Assembly (NCBI GenBank): GCA_958450365.1
Contig: CAUEEP010000729.1
Coordinates: 1,452,501 to 1,516,500 of the forward strand
From: Mesorhabditis belari
Taxonomy: Eukaryota > Nematoda > Chromadorea > Rhabditida > Rhabditidae
Length of the DNA: 64,000 bases
Direction: 5' to 3'
Every line of letters starts with the position of its first letter. Positions within the stretch are counted from its first letter, which is position 1. Made by a program: the position numbers and the translations under genes. This document shows positions 43,017-53,465 of the stretch, in pieces. The notes under the pieces are model-generated. The model was not told where the DNA came from. It saw nothing but the letters and a program-made list of their open reading frames with translations, and ran no database searches.

Positions 43017-43160
43017 GCTTGTGCTGGTGCTTGTGTTGGTGCTTGTGTTGGTGCTTGTGCTGGTGCTTGTGCTGGTGCTTGTGCTGGTGCTTGTGCTGGT
43101 GCTTGTGCTGGTGCTTGTGCTGGTGCTTGTGCTGGTGCTTGTGCTGGTGCTTATGCTAGT
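43017..43160. repeat. GCTGGTGCTTGT minisatellite
   Basis: About twelve copies of the 12-bp unit GCTGGTGCTTGT (AGAC or LVLV in translation), abutting the LINE fragment that follows. Confidence 0.85.
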
Positions 43161-43600
43161 TCGACTCTAGCCATCCTTTCTCTGACCGTCTCTGCCACTC
43201 TTGTGCTCTACCTCATTGCTGGTCTTCCGATGGGTCTTCTGGTCTCGTGGTCCTCGAAAGGAACCTCCTCGTGATCTGAGCCACTCTGTGATCCGTATCG
43301 TCGATCTGTCGTCTGTTCTTCTGGCTACATGGCCAGCCCATAGTCTTTTTCTCTCGATCACTTCCACTGGGTCTCTGAGTCCCGAGAGCTGGCGCATATC
43401 CGTAATTCTTAGGTCTTGGCTGAGCTGCGTATTGTGCCCGAGGAGGTTCCTTTCAAGGGCTCGATGCCCGTTCGGTGCTCGTTCGGTCTCAGGGCTCGTT
43501 CGGTGGTCTGTGTCGTGGCCCAGATCTCTGTCCCATAGCAGAGACGGTGCTGTCGAAGAGGTTTGCCCGAGTCCTCTAGTGATTCTTGAGTATCTTTGTG
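43161..43600 (-). pseudogene. non-LTR retrotransposon RT C-terminus
   Basis: Minus-strand fragment of the C-terminal end of a LINE-type reverse transcriptase. The best segment reads RLWAGHVARRTDDRSTIRIT (43270-43330), preceded by QLSGLRDPVEVIER and, in another frame, LLYGTEIWATT. This is the order LLYG.E.W - WAGHV.R..D - TEW usual in RTE/CR1-like elements. Frameshifts and a missing RT core show a dead 5'-truncated copy. Confidence 0.75.
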
Positions 43601-44070
43601 ACTTCTTTGATGCTAGTGCTGTCCAGACCGTTCGTCTTTTAGAAGAATTTAAAAGAATTAAAGACTAATTAAAGAAAGGAAGGGTTTCTTTCCATTTTTG
43701 AGGAAAGTATCCACTCTGAAAGTGTTCTAAATTCAATTGATTGAATAAAACCTTGTGGATTTTATTGAACAAAGCCTTGTGGATTTTCCTATGATGTCAA
43801 AAACCCTGCAATTCTTTCGTTATCCCCTCCCGATCTCCCAAATCTCTTTCTTCTCTTTTTCTCGTTTTTTGCTTTCGTTTGTTCTCTCAAGTGGAATCAC
43901 CAGATTTCTCCAGAATCAATAGGTTTTTTTTTTTCGAAAAGTTTACCTTTTCTTCAGCCAAATCTCTTATCTTTTTGTCAAATTATATTTGATTTTTCAC
44001 TAGAATTTAGCATTTTAATTTAGCATTTTAATTTAGCAATTTAGATCTAATTAATTAATCTATTAGGTGT
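43601..44070. other. no gene recognised
   Basis: A+T-rich spacer with an ACCTTGTGGATTTT direct repeat at 43750-43785 and TTTAGCATTTTAA repeats at 44005-44040. Confidence 0.4.
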
Positions 44071-44071
44071 G

Positions 44072-44930
44072 TGAAAAAGTAATCCACGTTTTTAACGTTT
44101 AAATATAAAAGACCATAAGTTTCGTTAAAATAATTTTTATTCAACGATCACCAACGATTCAAAGTAATCACCAACGATTCAAAGTAATCACCAACGATTC
44201 AAAGTAATCACCAACGATTCAAAGTAATCACCAACGATTCAAAGTAATCACCAACGATTCAAAGTAATCACCATTCGAAAGAAGAACCTTTTGCCAACGT
44301 TCTACAAGTAAAGACATTCCACGATAATAAAAATCTTGGTCCTTAGAGGCGAAGAAAAGATCAACCTCGTTTTTGACATCTTCTTCGGAATTGAACCGTT
44401 TATTGGCCAAAAAGTTAGACAGAGGCAAAAATAAATAATAATCAGATGGAGAAAGGTCTGGACTATAAGGTGGATGTGGTAAAACCTCCCATCCAACACT
44501 CTGGATTTTTTGTCGAGTCTGTAAAGAGACATGTGGTCGCGCGTTATCGTTCATGCGGTATCCATTTGTCCAACTTTTTGATAAAATTCATGGCATTCAA
44601 GCGTTTCCTTACGGTTGACCCATCATAATTTAATGTAAGGCCTATTTCTGAAGAGGTTGGACCAGGGTTTTCGAGAAGACAGCGTCTTATTTAGTCATCT
44701 GAACAGGTAGCGGTCATCCGAAGGGGCGACCGCCACGTGGTTCATCTTCTAGGCTTTCATTACCACCTTTGAATCGTTGGAACCAAAACCTAGCGGTATC
44801 ATCAGTAACGGCGGCCAAACGCATTCCGAATTCGATGTGCAGCCTCCGCAGCTTTCAACCCATTTTTGAACTCATAAAGCAAATTTGACCGAATAACGAT
44901 ACTTGTGTATACCATTTTCAAACTAAAATG
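44072..44930 (-). pseudogene. mariner element C, transposase with internal deletion
   Basis: Minus-strand mariner transposase remnant. The C-terminal half is intact for 108 codons (44228-44554): NDNARPHVS with the second catalytic Asp, then HPPYSPDLSPSDYYLF with the third Asp of the DD34D triad. Upstream, a diverged N-terminal segment (FWFQRFKGGNESLED, ~44740-44800) joins the linker (LDKWIPHE) directly to NDNARPH. The first catalytic Asp region is therefore deleted. Left terminal end TTAGGTGTGTGAAAAAGTAA at 44072; the right end was not found. Confidence 0.85.
44145..44275. repeat. 20-bp repeat at mariner C 3' end
   Basis: Six to seven copies of ATCACCAACGATTCAAAGTA overlapping the transposase stop region. 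The encoded FESLVIT end of the protein is the repeat unit. Confidence 0.85.
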
Positions 44931-45002
44931 AAAGTAGCTTATTGTCGTCCTTTTAACAAAATGAATATATCATTCGAAAGAGGAAAAAATAAGCTTTTAA
45001 AC

Positions 45003-45593
45003 GATATATATGTCGTAGCCGTTTACGAAATTCAGCCGCTAACGAATGAGGGTATTTCCGGGCATCCAAGCAAAAAGTCACCCACATAAAAAATGTTCAT
45101 AATACATATATTTTATAATAAATTTTTGAAATTAGCTCATTTGGTTCAGTAGAAAATTTTTTTTGAGCCCTCAAAGTTTAGGTTCAAAAATGGCTATAAA
45201 AAATTTTCTACTCAGCCAAAAAACTTGCCTAATAGCTCATTTTGTAGCTAATTTGATGTAGTTTCTTAAAGTAAAGCCATCTAAAACAATTTTTTGTTGA
45301 AAGTAGGAGAAAGAGGGCAAGGAACAAATTCAGGGCAATTCTCAAATGTGAAAACAGCGACCGAGTTCAACTGACGAAAAATTGTTTTAGATGGCTTTAC
45401 TTTAAGAAACTACATCAAATTGGCTACAAAATGAGCTATTAGGCAAGTTTTTTGGCTGAGTAGAAAATCTTTTATAGCCATTTTAGGGCATTTTTGAACC
45501 TAAACTTTGGGGGCTCAAAAAAAATTTTCTACTGAACCAAAATGAGCTAATTTCAAAAATTTATTATAAAATATATCAGACGTCTCTTCTGCT
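45003..45593. mobile_element. foldback element, family H end attached
   Basis: Starts with the family H end (GTCGTAGCCGTTTACG). Then 45106-45577 is a long hairpin: ~190-bp arms containing AAATTAGCTCATTT, TTTTCTACT, AAACTTGCCTAATAGCTCAT and TTTAGATGGCTTTACTTTAA, with a ~75-bp loop. No coding capacity. Confidence 0.75.
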
Positions 45594-46334
45594 TTATATA
45601 TAGTAGATTAGCTGCTTATAAGCATTTTAAACACACTAAAACTTGTTTACAAGTGTTTTGCTAAACTAGCTTATAAGTTTTTGCTCTTAAGGCGTTTTCA
45701 AAGGCGTACACAGATGGCTCGGTGATCTAGTGATTAGTGCAATGGTTTACCAAGCAAGCAAAGGCAAAGGCAAGCAAGCTTTGTTCGAAAATTTGCAGAT
45801 CTTATGTATTAAGAAAATTTCTGGACTCTTCTAGACATTCTCAGGCATTGAAAAGACACTTTTGAATGAACTTTTTGCTCAAATTTATAAACACATTTCT
45901 TTCTGGTGCACTGAAATCTTGATTTTTTCGATTCGTGAACACATAAACCTCAAACTGACACTTTTTTTTGCATGAGAAAAGGTAGAAAAAAAAGCTTTTC
46001 TTTTCTTCTTTCCTTTTCACTAATCTTTTCCTCAAACTTTGTTATCAGTATTTGAGGGAAAAGAGGGTAAAAAGGTGAAAAGCAGAAACACAATCATTGT
46101 TTTCTTCAAAGAATTTACCTCCTAGCAAAAGAATTTACCTGCTAGTTCGGTAAATCGATTAGCTTTTGATGATTCCATTGATCTTCTAACTCATTTATCT
46201 TGTCTAGAATTGTTCTAAAACTGTTCTAAAACTGTTCTAAAACTATTTTACCTGATTAGGCTAAATATCTAGGGTTAACTGCAGGTTTAGCCTTGGATTC
46301 TTGAGCCAAAATATCCCCTTGGTCCACTAGAACC
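45594..46334. other. no gene recognised
   Basis: A+T-rich spacer. A tRNA-5'-half-like stretch (TGATCTAGTGATTAGTGC) is at 45725-45745. One dispersed-motif copy is at 45885-45917. GTTCTAAAACT repeats at 46208-46245. Confidence 0.4.
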
Positions 46335-46614
46335 TACCGTAAATACTGTAATAGTACCCGTAAATACTGTAATAGTACCATAATGACGATGCGGAGTGTT
46401 GCGTAGTCTAGCTTTGAACGCGTTTTTCTCGACACTGGTTTATGCTACAATGCGCGCTTAGGTATCAAAAAATAGCCCTGAATTTCAGCTATTTTTTGAT
46501 ACCAAAGACGTATTTTTTGGAAGTACGGGTGTTTTGAAAAAAATGAAATAATGAAATACTTGCGACTACGCGACTGTACGAGGGGGGTGAGGTACTATTA
46601 CAGTATTTACGGTA
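46335..46614. mobile_element. family G MITE
   Basis: 280 bp with inverted ends TACCGTAAATACTGTAATAG. The internal hairpin TATCAAAAAATAGC...GCTATTTTTTGATA and the word GTGTTGCGTAGTCTAGC are shared with the copy at 55614-55883. The left end is duplicated (46335-46379). Confidence 0.8.
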
Positions 46615-46679
46615 AGCTTGAAACTGGCTACTAACCGGGCTACTAACCGAGCTCCAGGTACTGCAGGTCTAGTTCAAAA

Positions 46680-46930
46680 AGTACCTGGCCTTTCTTTCTC
46701 TTTCTTCCTTCCTCTTTCTTCCTTTCCCTTTCTTCCTTCCTCTTTCTTCCCTGGCAAGATCCCCCTGGGGACCAGAACCCAAGCTTGAAGCTGGCTACTG
46801 GCCGGGTACCTGGCCTTTCTTTCTTTCTTTCTCTTTCTTTCTTCCTTTTTCTTTCTTCCTTTCCCTTTCTTCCCGTCTCTTTCTTCCTTTCTCTTCCCCC
46901 TTGTATTCCTTCTTTCTTCCTTGGAAAGAA
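46680..46930. repeat. polypyrimidine tract (TTCTTCCT)n
   Basis: Two blocks of CTTTCTTCCTTCCT-type repeats around CCTGGCAAGATCCCCC, with a GGCTACTGGCCGGGTACCTGG duplication. Lysine-rich minus-strand open frame is artefactual. Confidence 0.65.
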
Positions 46931-46932
46931 GA

Positions 46933-47004
46933 TACCAAATAGCTCAGCGGTTAGAGCATCTGCATCAAGTAAAAAGGTCGAGGGTTCAGTCCCCTCTCCG
47001 GAAA
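46933..47004 (+). pseudogene. tRNA-like sequence with intact D and T arms
   Basis: D-arm GCTCAGCGGTTAGAGC and T-arm GAGGGTTCAGTCCCCTC both pair perfectly, but the anticodon stem and acceptor stem are absent. It looks like a tRNA whose internal Pol III promoter survived the rest. Confidence 0.55.
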
Positions 47005-47123
47005 TCTTACTTTGCAATTCTTTACTTTACTTTATTACCTTCTTGATCTTTCTAAATCTTCCTTGATCTTCCTTGATCTTCCTTGATTTGACCTTTAAAT
47101 GCATTCAAAGTTTAAAACTTCAG

Positions 47124-47646
47124 AGCCATTCAGCTGTCCAGAAAGTCTTTTCTTTCCTTTTCATCTTGTCTAGATTTTTTTGGAAGTACAAAGTTTAAAG
47201 TCAACAAATGCATCAATTAAACGATTTGCTTGATTAGAAAGATCAATTCTTTTTCTATAAAATAACCTTAAAACGGATTTAAAATGTCATAAGTCTAGAT
47301 TTTTTTGGAAGCATGAAGTCGGGTAGTCAAAGAGTCGACTCGATGATGTAATTGATGTAATTTAGATACTTTAGCTCAAGGAAACATATCTTTGTGTCAA
47401 TAGATAAAAGAAAGAGCACAAAAAGTTTAGTATATAGCGAGATTTTCAGAGAAATTGCTTCAGTCAATTTCTTCATAGAGGTTTTTCAGATTTTCGTTAT
47501 CGCATTTGGATTTTGCTTTTGGAAATTGATCTAAATTGACTTAAAAGAATGGAAATTGAACTAAATAAGCACTTTTGACCATAGGTGAATTGAATTTGTT
47601 ATTTTTCAACGAAAGTATGAAGGGAAAGAGTTTCTGGACAGCTGGA
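47124..47646. mobile_element. family A-related MITE
   Basis: Bounded by CAGCTGTCCAGAAAGTC and the inverted CTTTGGACAGCTG-like end (TTTCTGGACAGCTG). Interior matches the 6629 and 48922 copies (words AAGTCGGGTAGTCAAA, GTGTCAATAGATAAAAG). Confidence 0.7.
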
Positions 47647-47673
47647 AAGTGAATGTCCAAATGGCAAAAATTT

Positions 47674-47757
47674 TGCCGCCAGCAGGGGTCGAACCTGCGA
47701 CCTTGGGCTATCTATCGTTTATTAGACCCACGCTCTAACCAACTGAGCTATGGCGGC
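47674..47757 (-). tRNA. tRNA-Ile(AAT) with intron
   Basis: Complete minus-strand tRNA. Acceptor GCCGCCA/TGGCGGC and T-stem GCAGG/CCTGC pair fully; D-arm GCTCAGTTGGTTAGAGC is standard. Anticodon stem TGGGT/GCCCA encloses CTAATA-A with a ~10-nt insertion at the canonical intron site (37/38). Loop CTAATAA gives anticodon AAT (Ile). Introns are unusual for this isoacceptor, so the identity should be confirmed. Confidence 0.88.
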
Positions 47758-48002
47758 ACGGTGGCGAGGGAGGAAATTGGGGATGAAAAGGGCTGGGTCG
47801 TCGAATTTTTCCCTCGATATACTTGAAATCATGAAGGTTGCGCCAAATGAAATTGCGATTTACCTGAGCTTTCACTTTGTGCGAGTCTGATATCAAAATG
47901 TAGCCCTTGAATTGGGCTACAAGATCGTATAAGAACCTTTAGAAAAACTCTCGTTTATTACAAGAAAAAATGGCCGCAAAGTGAGAGCCGCTTAACATAA
48001 GG

Positions 48003-48350
48003 CTTGAGACTTTAAAGAGTCGACTCGATGATGCAATTTAGATACTTTAACTCAAGGAAACCTATCTTCGTGTCAATAGATAAAAGAAAGAGCATAAAAA
48101 GTTTAGTATATAGCGAAATTTTCACAGAAATTGCTTCAATCAATTTTTTCGTAGAGGTTTTTAAAGATTTTTTAAGGAAAAACCACGTTTTCACCGTCGA
48201 ATTTGCTTGAAAGTGAATGGAAATTGACTTAAAAAGATTGGAAATTCAACAAAGAAAGAGTTTTTCTTTAGAGAAAACGATTTCTTTAAAGAAAACCATT
48301 AGTGAATTAGGTTGCATTTGTTAGTTTTTAAACGAAAATCTAAAAGAAAA
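48003..48350. mobile_element. family A MITE, partial
   Basis: Shares the GTGTCAATAGATAAAAG to TTTGCTTGAAAGTGAA interior with the other family A copies, but terminal repeats are incomplete. Confidence 0.65.
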
Positions 48351-48376
48351 CACTTTTTGGAAAGCCAAAGGCATTA

Positions 48377-48502
48377 AGGCAGACAAACAGACAGACAAAC
48401 AGACAGACAGGCGGACAGTCAGACAGACAAACAGATAGACAGGCGGACGGACAGACGGACAGACAGACAGACGGACGGACAGTCTGACAGACAGACAGAC
48501 AT
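48377..48502. repeat. (GACA)n microsatellite
   Basis: Interrupted (GACA)/(GACG)/(AACA) tetranucleotide array of ~30 units. Confidence 0.9.
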
Positions 48503-48920
48503 TAAAGCATTTCCACTTCAAAAATCATTCACTTTAAAGCTCTGACCCTTCATTGCACAACATTTTCATTTAAATCTATCTTAGTCTTCTTTATGTTTTG
48601 TTTCTCAGTGACTTCTTGACTCACACTTACATTTGTCAAGCTGTTAAGCAGGAAGCTGTTAAGCAGAAAGCTTTCCCTCACCTCTTTCCATCTCAATTCT
48701 CCCTTTTTCATCTCTGCAGGTGTCCCCTTATTGTCTCAATCATTCTCGTGTCTGCCAAAATGAACAAATCATTCATTTCCCATTCATAATTGCCACTTGG
48801 GGTAGGGGCTATTTGTTGCCAGCCTTAGGTCAACTTAGCTCTCAAATTTTTAGATTTCAGATAACCGTTTCACTTTTTATACTATTCTTTTAATATTTTA
48901 TTATAATATTTTATAATAAT
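48503..48920. other. no gene recognised
   Basis: A+T- and T-rich spacer. No repeat or exon signal beyond short AAGCTGTTAAGCAG direct repeats at 48638-48665. Confidence 0.4.
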
Positions 48921-48921
48921 A

Positions 48922-49852
48922 GGTTGATGCATAAGTGTTTTTGTTCCTTTTCGTCTGCCGTTTCAAGCCAACAAATGCACGAATTAAACTACGGTTGATT
49001 TCATTAGAAAAAGCAATTATTTTTCTGCAAAATAACATTAAAACGGGTTTAAAAATATTTGATGCCTGGATTTTCTTGAGAGTATGAAGTCGGGTAGTCA
49101 AAAAGGGCTAACTCGATGATGCGGTTTAGACACCTTAGCTAAAGAAAACCTATCTTCGTGTCAATAGATAAAAGATAGAGAAAAAAAACGTTTGATATTT
49201 TAATAATAATAATAATACTTTATTCAAACGATAAAGTGAAAGAAATCATAGAGAAATGCACAGTGATACTTAATCATACAATACATACTGAAATCAATAA
49301 GCCAATTACTTACGGCAAAGGGCCACTAGATCTAAAGCATCGATACGTTTCTTGAATATGAAAAGCGACTGAATTTCTCGTATGTCGTTTGGGAGCAAGT
49401 TCCATAATCTAGCGGCTCTAACGGGAAATGAATTTGATAAAGAGGCATTGGAAGCAAAGGGAATTTGCAAAAGGAATGAGCCACTTCTGGGCCCTGACCG
49501 CGGTTTAAATTTGAAAAAGTCTATAAACAAAGAGCTAATGCTAAAGCTTAGCTAAAGAAAACCTATCTTCGTGTCAATAGATAAAAGATAGAGAAAAAAA
49601 CGTTTGATATTTCGCCAAAATTTCAGAGAAATTCATTCAGCCAATTTTTCCGTAGAGTTTTTTAAAGATTTTTACGAAAAAGGCGTTTTTCACTCTCGAA
49701 TTTGCTTGAAAGTGAACCGAAATTCATTTAAAAAGATGCAAATTGAACAAAAAAAACACTTTTTTTATAGAGCAAACTATAGATTAATTCGTGAATTTGT
49801 TACTTTTTAACAGAAGTACGAAAAAAACGAAAAGACTTATGCATCAACCTAT
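48922..49852. mobile_element. family A MITE split by a LINE insertion
   Basis: Left end AGGTTGATGCATAAGTG at 48922 and right end CTTATGCATCAACCT at ~49850. The interior is interrupted at 49201-49546 by an unrelated LINE piece. The ~66 bases flanking the insertion are duplicated. Confidence 0.8.
49201..49546 (-). mobile_element. 5'-truncated non-LTR retrotransposon
   Basis: Minus-strand LINE tail. The frame at 49530-49306 encodes NSFPVRAARLWNLLPNDIRE and FIFKKRID, the typical C-terminus of CR1-like reverse transcriptases. It is followed by GAATAAAGT and an (ATT)5 tail. Only ~350 bp inserted. Flanks 49134-49200 and 49547-49612 are a ~66-bp target duplication differing by one A. Confidence 0.8.
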
Positions 49853-49857
49853 TAGTT

Positions 49858-50095
49858 CTTTTGAGCGAAATTGATACGGGCGGCTTTATGGTCTTTTGTA
49901 AGTCGTGGAGCTTGCTTCATGAGTTTGTATTTGAATATTGTAGATCGTTTGACAACGTTGTCACAGTTTGGCGAGTGACCGGAAGCTTCATCTCCTTGCG
50001 AACCTCTTCGAGTGATGTCGTCGTGTTGGAAAGACGTCTCGTAATTGCGCGTTCGTCTTGATCGGTCAACTTTTTCTTCCGGCCCCGTGTTTCTT
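49858..50095 (-). pseudogene. Tc1-like transposase N-terminus
   Basis: Minus-strand fragment reading GRKKKLTDQDERAITRRLSN then TSLEEVRKEMKLPVTRQTV, the second DNA-binding helix-turn-helix of Tc1-type transposases, with a GRKKK linker. It is sandwiched between two copies of the family A right end (ends at 49852 and 50302), so the source element probably carried this transposase. No catalytic domain. Confidence 0.75.
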
Positions 50096-50302
50096 TCTTT
50101 TTCCGTAGAGTTTTTTAAAGATTTTTACGAAAAAGGCGTTTTTCACTCTCGAATTTGCTTGAAAGTGAACAGAAATTGATTTAAAAAGATGGAAATTGAA
50201 CAAAAAAACACTTTTTTTATAGAGCAAACTATAGATTAATTGGTGAATTTGTTACTTTTTAACAGAAGTACGAAAAAAACGAAAAGACTTATGCATCAAC
50301 CT
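50096..50302. mobile_element. family A right-end duplicate
   Basis: ~200 bp nearly identical to 49645-49852, ending CTTATGCATCAACCTAA + TA. Confidence 0.8.
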
Positions 50303-51062
50303 AATATATTTAATATTTAATAGATTTCTTTTGATCTTATACGTAAATTATCTGTTATTAGAGTATGACTATATACAGGGTGCGCCAAAAGTTCCCGTAC
50401 TTGTATTTTCTGCATTTTTGGTAATTTTAGATTTTCTTTTGTTTTAAAGAATGTACAAATGTAACTTTGATATAATTTGATAAGGAAGATAAGCAGTACA
50501 ATAGATTGTACAGAGTTGTAGATTGTAGATTGTACAATTACTTGTACATTCTTTAAAACGAGCCTTTAAAGCACTCACTAGGGAAAAATCTCAAAAATCA
50601 AAAGAAAATCTCAGCTTAGCTTATCAAATCCTTTTGCTTAGCTTATCAAATCATGACAAATGTCACAAAGCAGCCATTTGAATAAGCCAATAAGCCATTT
50701 GAATCATTCAAATCTGAATTTGAATCCAGCGATTAGCTAAAATAGAAGCTAGACATAGAAAAGATGATGATAGAAAGATAGAAAAGATCGAAAAGTTCAA
50801 CAACTCTAATCTTTACCAACTGAAACCATTAGACCATAAATTGCTTTTGCTTTTGCTCTTCAATAAGAAATTCGTGCCGGTGAGTGAGCACGAGATTTAT
50901 TAGGGCGTAAAGGGAAACAGGTGAAAAAGAGTATTTGTTTTTCGAACTTTTTCTCTCCTTTTCGATCAACCACACCCACCAAAAAAGGCTAAAGTGAATC
51001 ATCTTGCAAATCAGGAATAAACATTAGAATCCTTTCCTTGAAAACAGGATTCTACAGCTTAT
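50303..51062. other. no gene recognised
   Basis: A+T-rich spacer with TTGTACAATTACTTGTACA-type short palindromes (50450-50545). A CAGGGTGCGCCAAAAGT at 50376-50392 resembles a mariner-type end without a partner. Confidence 0.4.
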
Positions 51063-51480
51063 TATGATCGTTTATTGTTACTTTGTATTGTACTTTGTGC
51101 TGTACTTTGTACTGTACGTTGTACTGTATTTTTTACTGTACTTTATACTGTACTTTATACTGTACTTTGTGCTCTACGTTGTACTCTACGTTGTACTGTA
51201 CTTTTTACCCTACTTTTTACTGTACTGTACTTTATACTGTACTTTATACTGACTTTATACTGTACTTTTTACTGTACTTTATACTGGCTTTATACTGTAC
51301 TTTATACTGTACTTTGTACCGTGCTTTGTACTATACTTTGTGATGTACTTTGTACCGTGCTTTGTACTATACTTTGTGCTGTACTTTGTATTGTACCTTG
51401 TGCTGTACTTTATACGGTACGTTGTACTGTACGCTGTGCTGTACTTTTACTGTACTTTGTGCTGTACTTTTTACAGTACA
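51063..51480. repeat. TACTGTACTTT minisatellite
   Basis: About 37 copies of an 11-bp unit TACTGTACTTT with many G/C/T variants (GTGCTGTACTTTGTAC). Because 11 is not a multiple of three, several frames of one strand stay open, giving Cys/Tyr/Leu-rich translations. Confidence 0.85.
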
Positions 51481-52083
51481 AAGGCTACAGGCGACATTCT
51501 CAAAAATGATTTCCAAAAGTTTCATACAAATTCATTGAGTTCTCGGTGAGTTCTCGGTGAGCTAAAGCCTCAGAAGTGAGTCGGGATCACACTGTAGTCT
51601 GCTACCTTGTTTCACTGACTCCAGAAAGGGCAATGGAATGGGATTTCCCAAGGAATTAGGATCTCTAGAAATCTGTCGATCTCTAGAGATCGCCGAAATC
51701 CCATTTTCTATTTTGAGCGAATGGGATGGTGTGGGAAAAGAAAAGAGAAATGATTGTTTCCAAAACTGACTACAAGGACACACCCATTCTATCAAAGATT
51801 CACTTCTTTTTCCCATTATTCTTTTCTTGATTTAACTCATCAAGCACTATTTTCAATGGTGAATTGTTGGAATTCATTCATTTGATGGAATTAATTCATT
51901 TTCATTCATTCATTTTAAAATCTCCATTTGTACTTTCTCCATTTCTCCATTTCTCCATTTCTCTACACATTTCTCTACATTTCTCTACATTTTACTTGTG
52001 CTTAAACTTGTAAACGCGAATTTCTAGTGCTAAAAAAGTCGATAATCCGGTAAATTTAGGTGTTTTTCCATTGTTTGTTTCTA
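51481..52083. other. no gene recognised
   Basis: Spacer with a GAGTTCTCGGT duplication (51537-51560), ATTCATT repeats (51870-51915) and CATTTCTC repeats (51940-51990). One dispersed-motif copy at 52007-52034. Confidence 0.4.
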
Positions 52084-52603
52084 TTGAGTTGGGGAGAATG
52101 AGTCGGCGCCGAAAATCAAAAAAATGTCTAAAACTTCTAGCAGACTTCCTCAAATAATATGCGTTTGATATCAGTAGAATGGTTAACTAATTCTCTACAA
52201 AATGACATTTAAAAGAAAATTCAAACAGCGCCTCCGGTCAAGAAAAAGCCATTTTTTCACAAAAACTACAAACTGTGATCTAGAAAAAACCATTGGTGGG
52301 ATCTTCCTGCAAATTTGGCAACTTAAGTAATCGAATGTGCTCTATCTTTTTTATATAAACACCAAAGAAGGTTTATGTGAAAGAAACTGTTCAAATGATG
52401 AGTCGGACTCTTTGCCATTTTAACCAGCTGCGTTTGGAAGTTCATAAACTCCACGAAAGAAAAGCTTTGTGGAATCTCTCAAAAGTCATTTTGTAGAGAA
52501 ATAGTGGATCCTTTTGATGAAACCAAACGTATGTTTAAAGAAGGCTTTATGTGTGCAAAAAGTCCCTTTAAAGTTTGGCGCCGACTCATTCTCCCCAACC
52601 CAA
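52084..52603. mobile_element. TA-flanked MITE, family F
   Basis: 520 bp with ~28-bp inverted ends containing TTGGGGAGAATGAGTCGGCG, TA on both sides, and inner complementary segments (TTCTCTACAAAATGAC / GTCATTTTGTAGAGAA). A non-autonomous Tc1/mariner-type element. Confidence 0.8.
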
Positions 52604-52867
52604 TATGTTTCTATTGTTTACCATTAAAAATACCATTTTTACCATTAAAAACTGATGTTTTTACAAATTCGAGCACCTTCATTGAGTCTTTATTCACATT
52701 TAAACCAAAAAAAGTTCTCAGCGTTGAACTTTCGATTTTCGCATAATGTGTCTCCTTTTCATTCTCATTCTCTCCAAGGTCACTTTCCCAATTTCTAAAC
52801 GATCATCGGATCATATTAGCTTTTGATTTATTAGCTTTTGTCATGTTTTTAGGCTTTAGCTTTAAAA

Positions 52868-53010
52868 CTTGACTTTACTTGACTTTACTTGACTTTACTT
52901 GACTTTACTTGACTTTACTTGACTTTACTTGACTTTACTTGACTAACTTGACTTTACTTGACTAAAACTTGACTTTATTTGACTAAAACTTGACTTTACT
53001 TGACTAAAGG
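52868..53010. repeat. ACTTGACTTT minisatellite
   Basis: About 13 copies of ACTTGACTTT with ACTAA variants. Confidence 0.85.
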
Positions 53011-53067
53011 AAAGCTTAAAATCCTTTATTATTGATAGTTTGCGATACTTTCTTTTCATACGTACTA

Positions 53068-53465
53068 TTGGGTTGGTGAATTGAAAACTGCTGGACTTTG
53101 AACTAAAATTTATTCAACATAAAACCATCAACTCCTTCCAAATAATCTCCATTATTATTCTGCCCATTTTACAATGACTTCTGCCCATTTTACAGGCAAT
53201 TTGCGGATTCCTCGTTCGTAGTAGGATTTTGGTTTTGAATCGAAAAACTTTGAAAGCCAACTTTTGACTGCTTCTTCCGAATCGAAGTGTTCTCCAGTAA
53301 GCTCATTACTCATGATCCGGAATAAATAGTAATCAGAAGGGGCAAGGTCCGGACTGTATGCGGGATGTGCCAAAAGTACCCAACCAAGGCTGTTTATTTT
53401 AGAGCGAGTCAGTTTTGCAACATGAGGGCGCACGTTGTCGTGAAGGAGAACGATCTTTGACTTGG
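53068..53465 (-). pseudogene. mariner element D, transposase C-terminus
   Basis: Left end TTGGGTTGGTGAATTGAAAA at 53068 after TA. The minus-strand frame encodes the catalytic C-terminal third: LLHDNVRPHVAKLTRSKI (second Asp), then HPAYSPDLAPSDYYLF (third Asp) and SYYERGIRKLPVKW. It is cut off at ~53466 by a tandem array, with no N-terminal half. A short duplication (GTCATTGTAAAATGG-like) is near the C-terminus. Confidence 0.85.

Noticed and set aside
42912..43274. AGAC-repeat or LVLV-repeat proteins
   Set aside because: Products of the 12-bp GCTGGTGCTTGT array in different frames.
51063..51550. Cys/Tyr-rich 144-codon frame resembling a cysteine-rich peptide
   Set aside because: An 11-bp repeat keeps several frames open; there is no signal peptide or regular cysteine spacing beyond the repeat.
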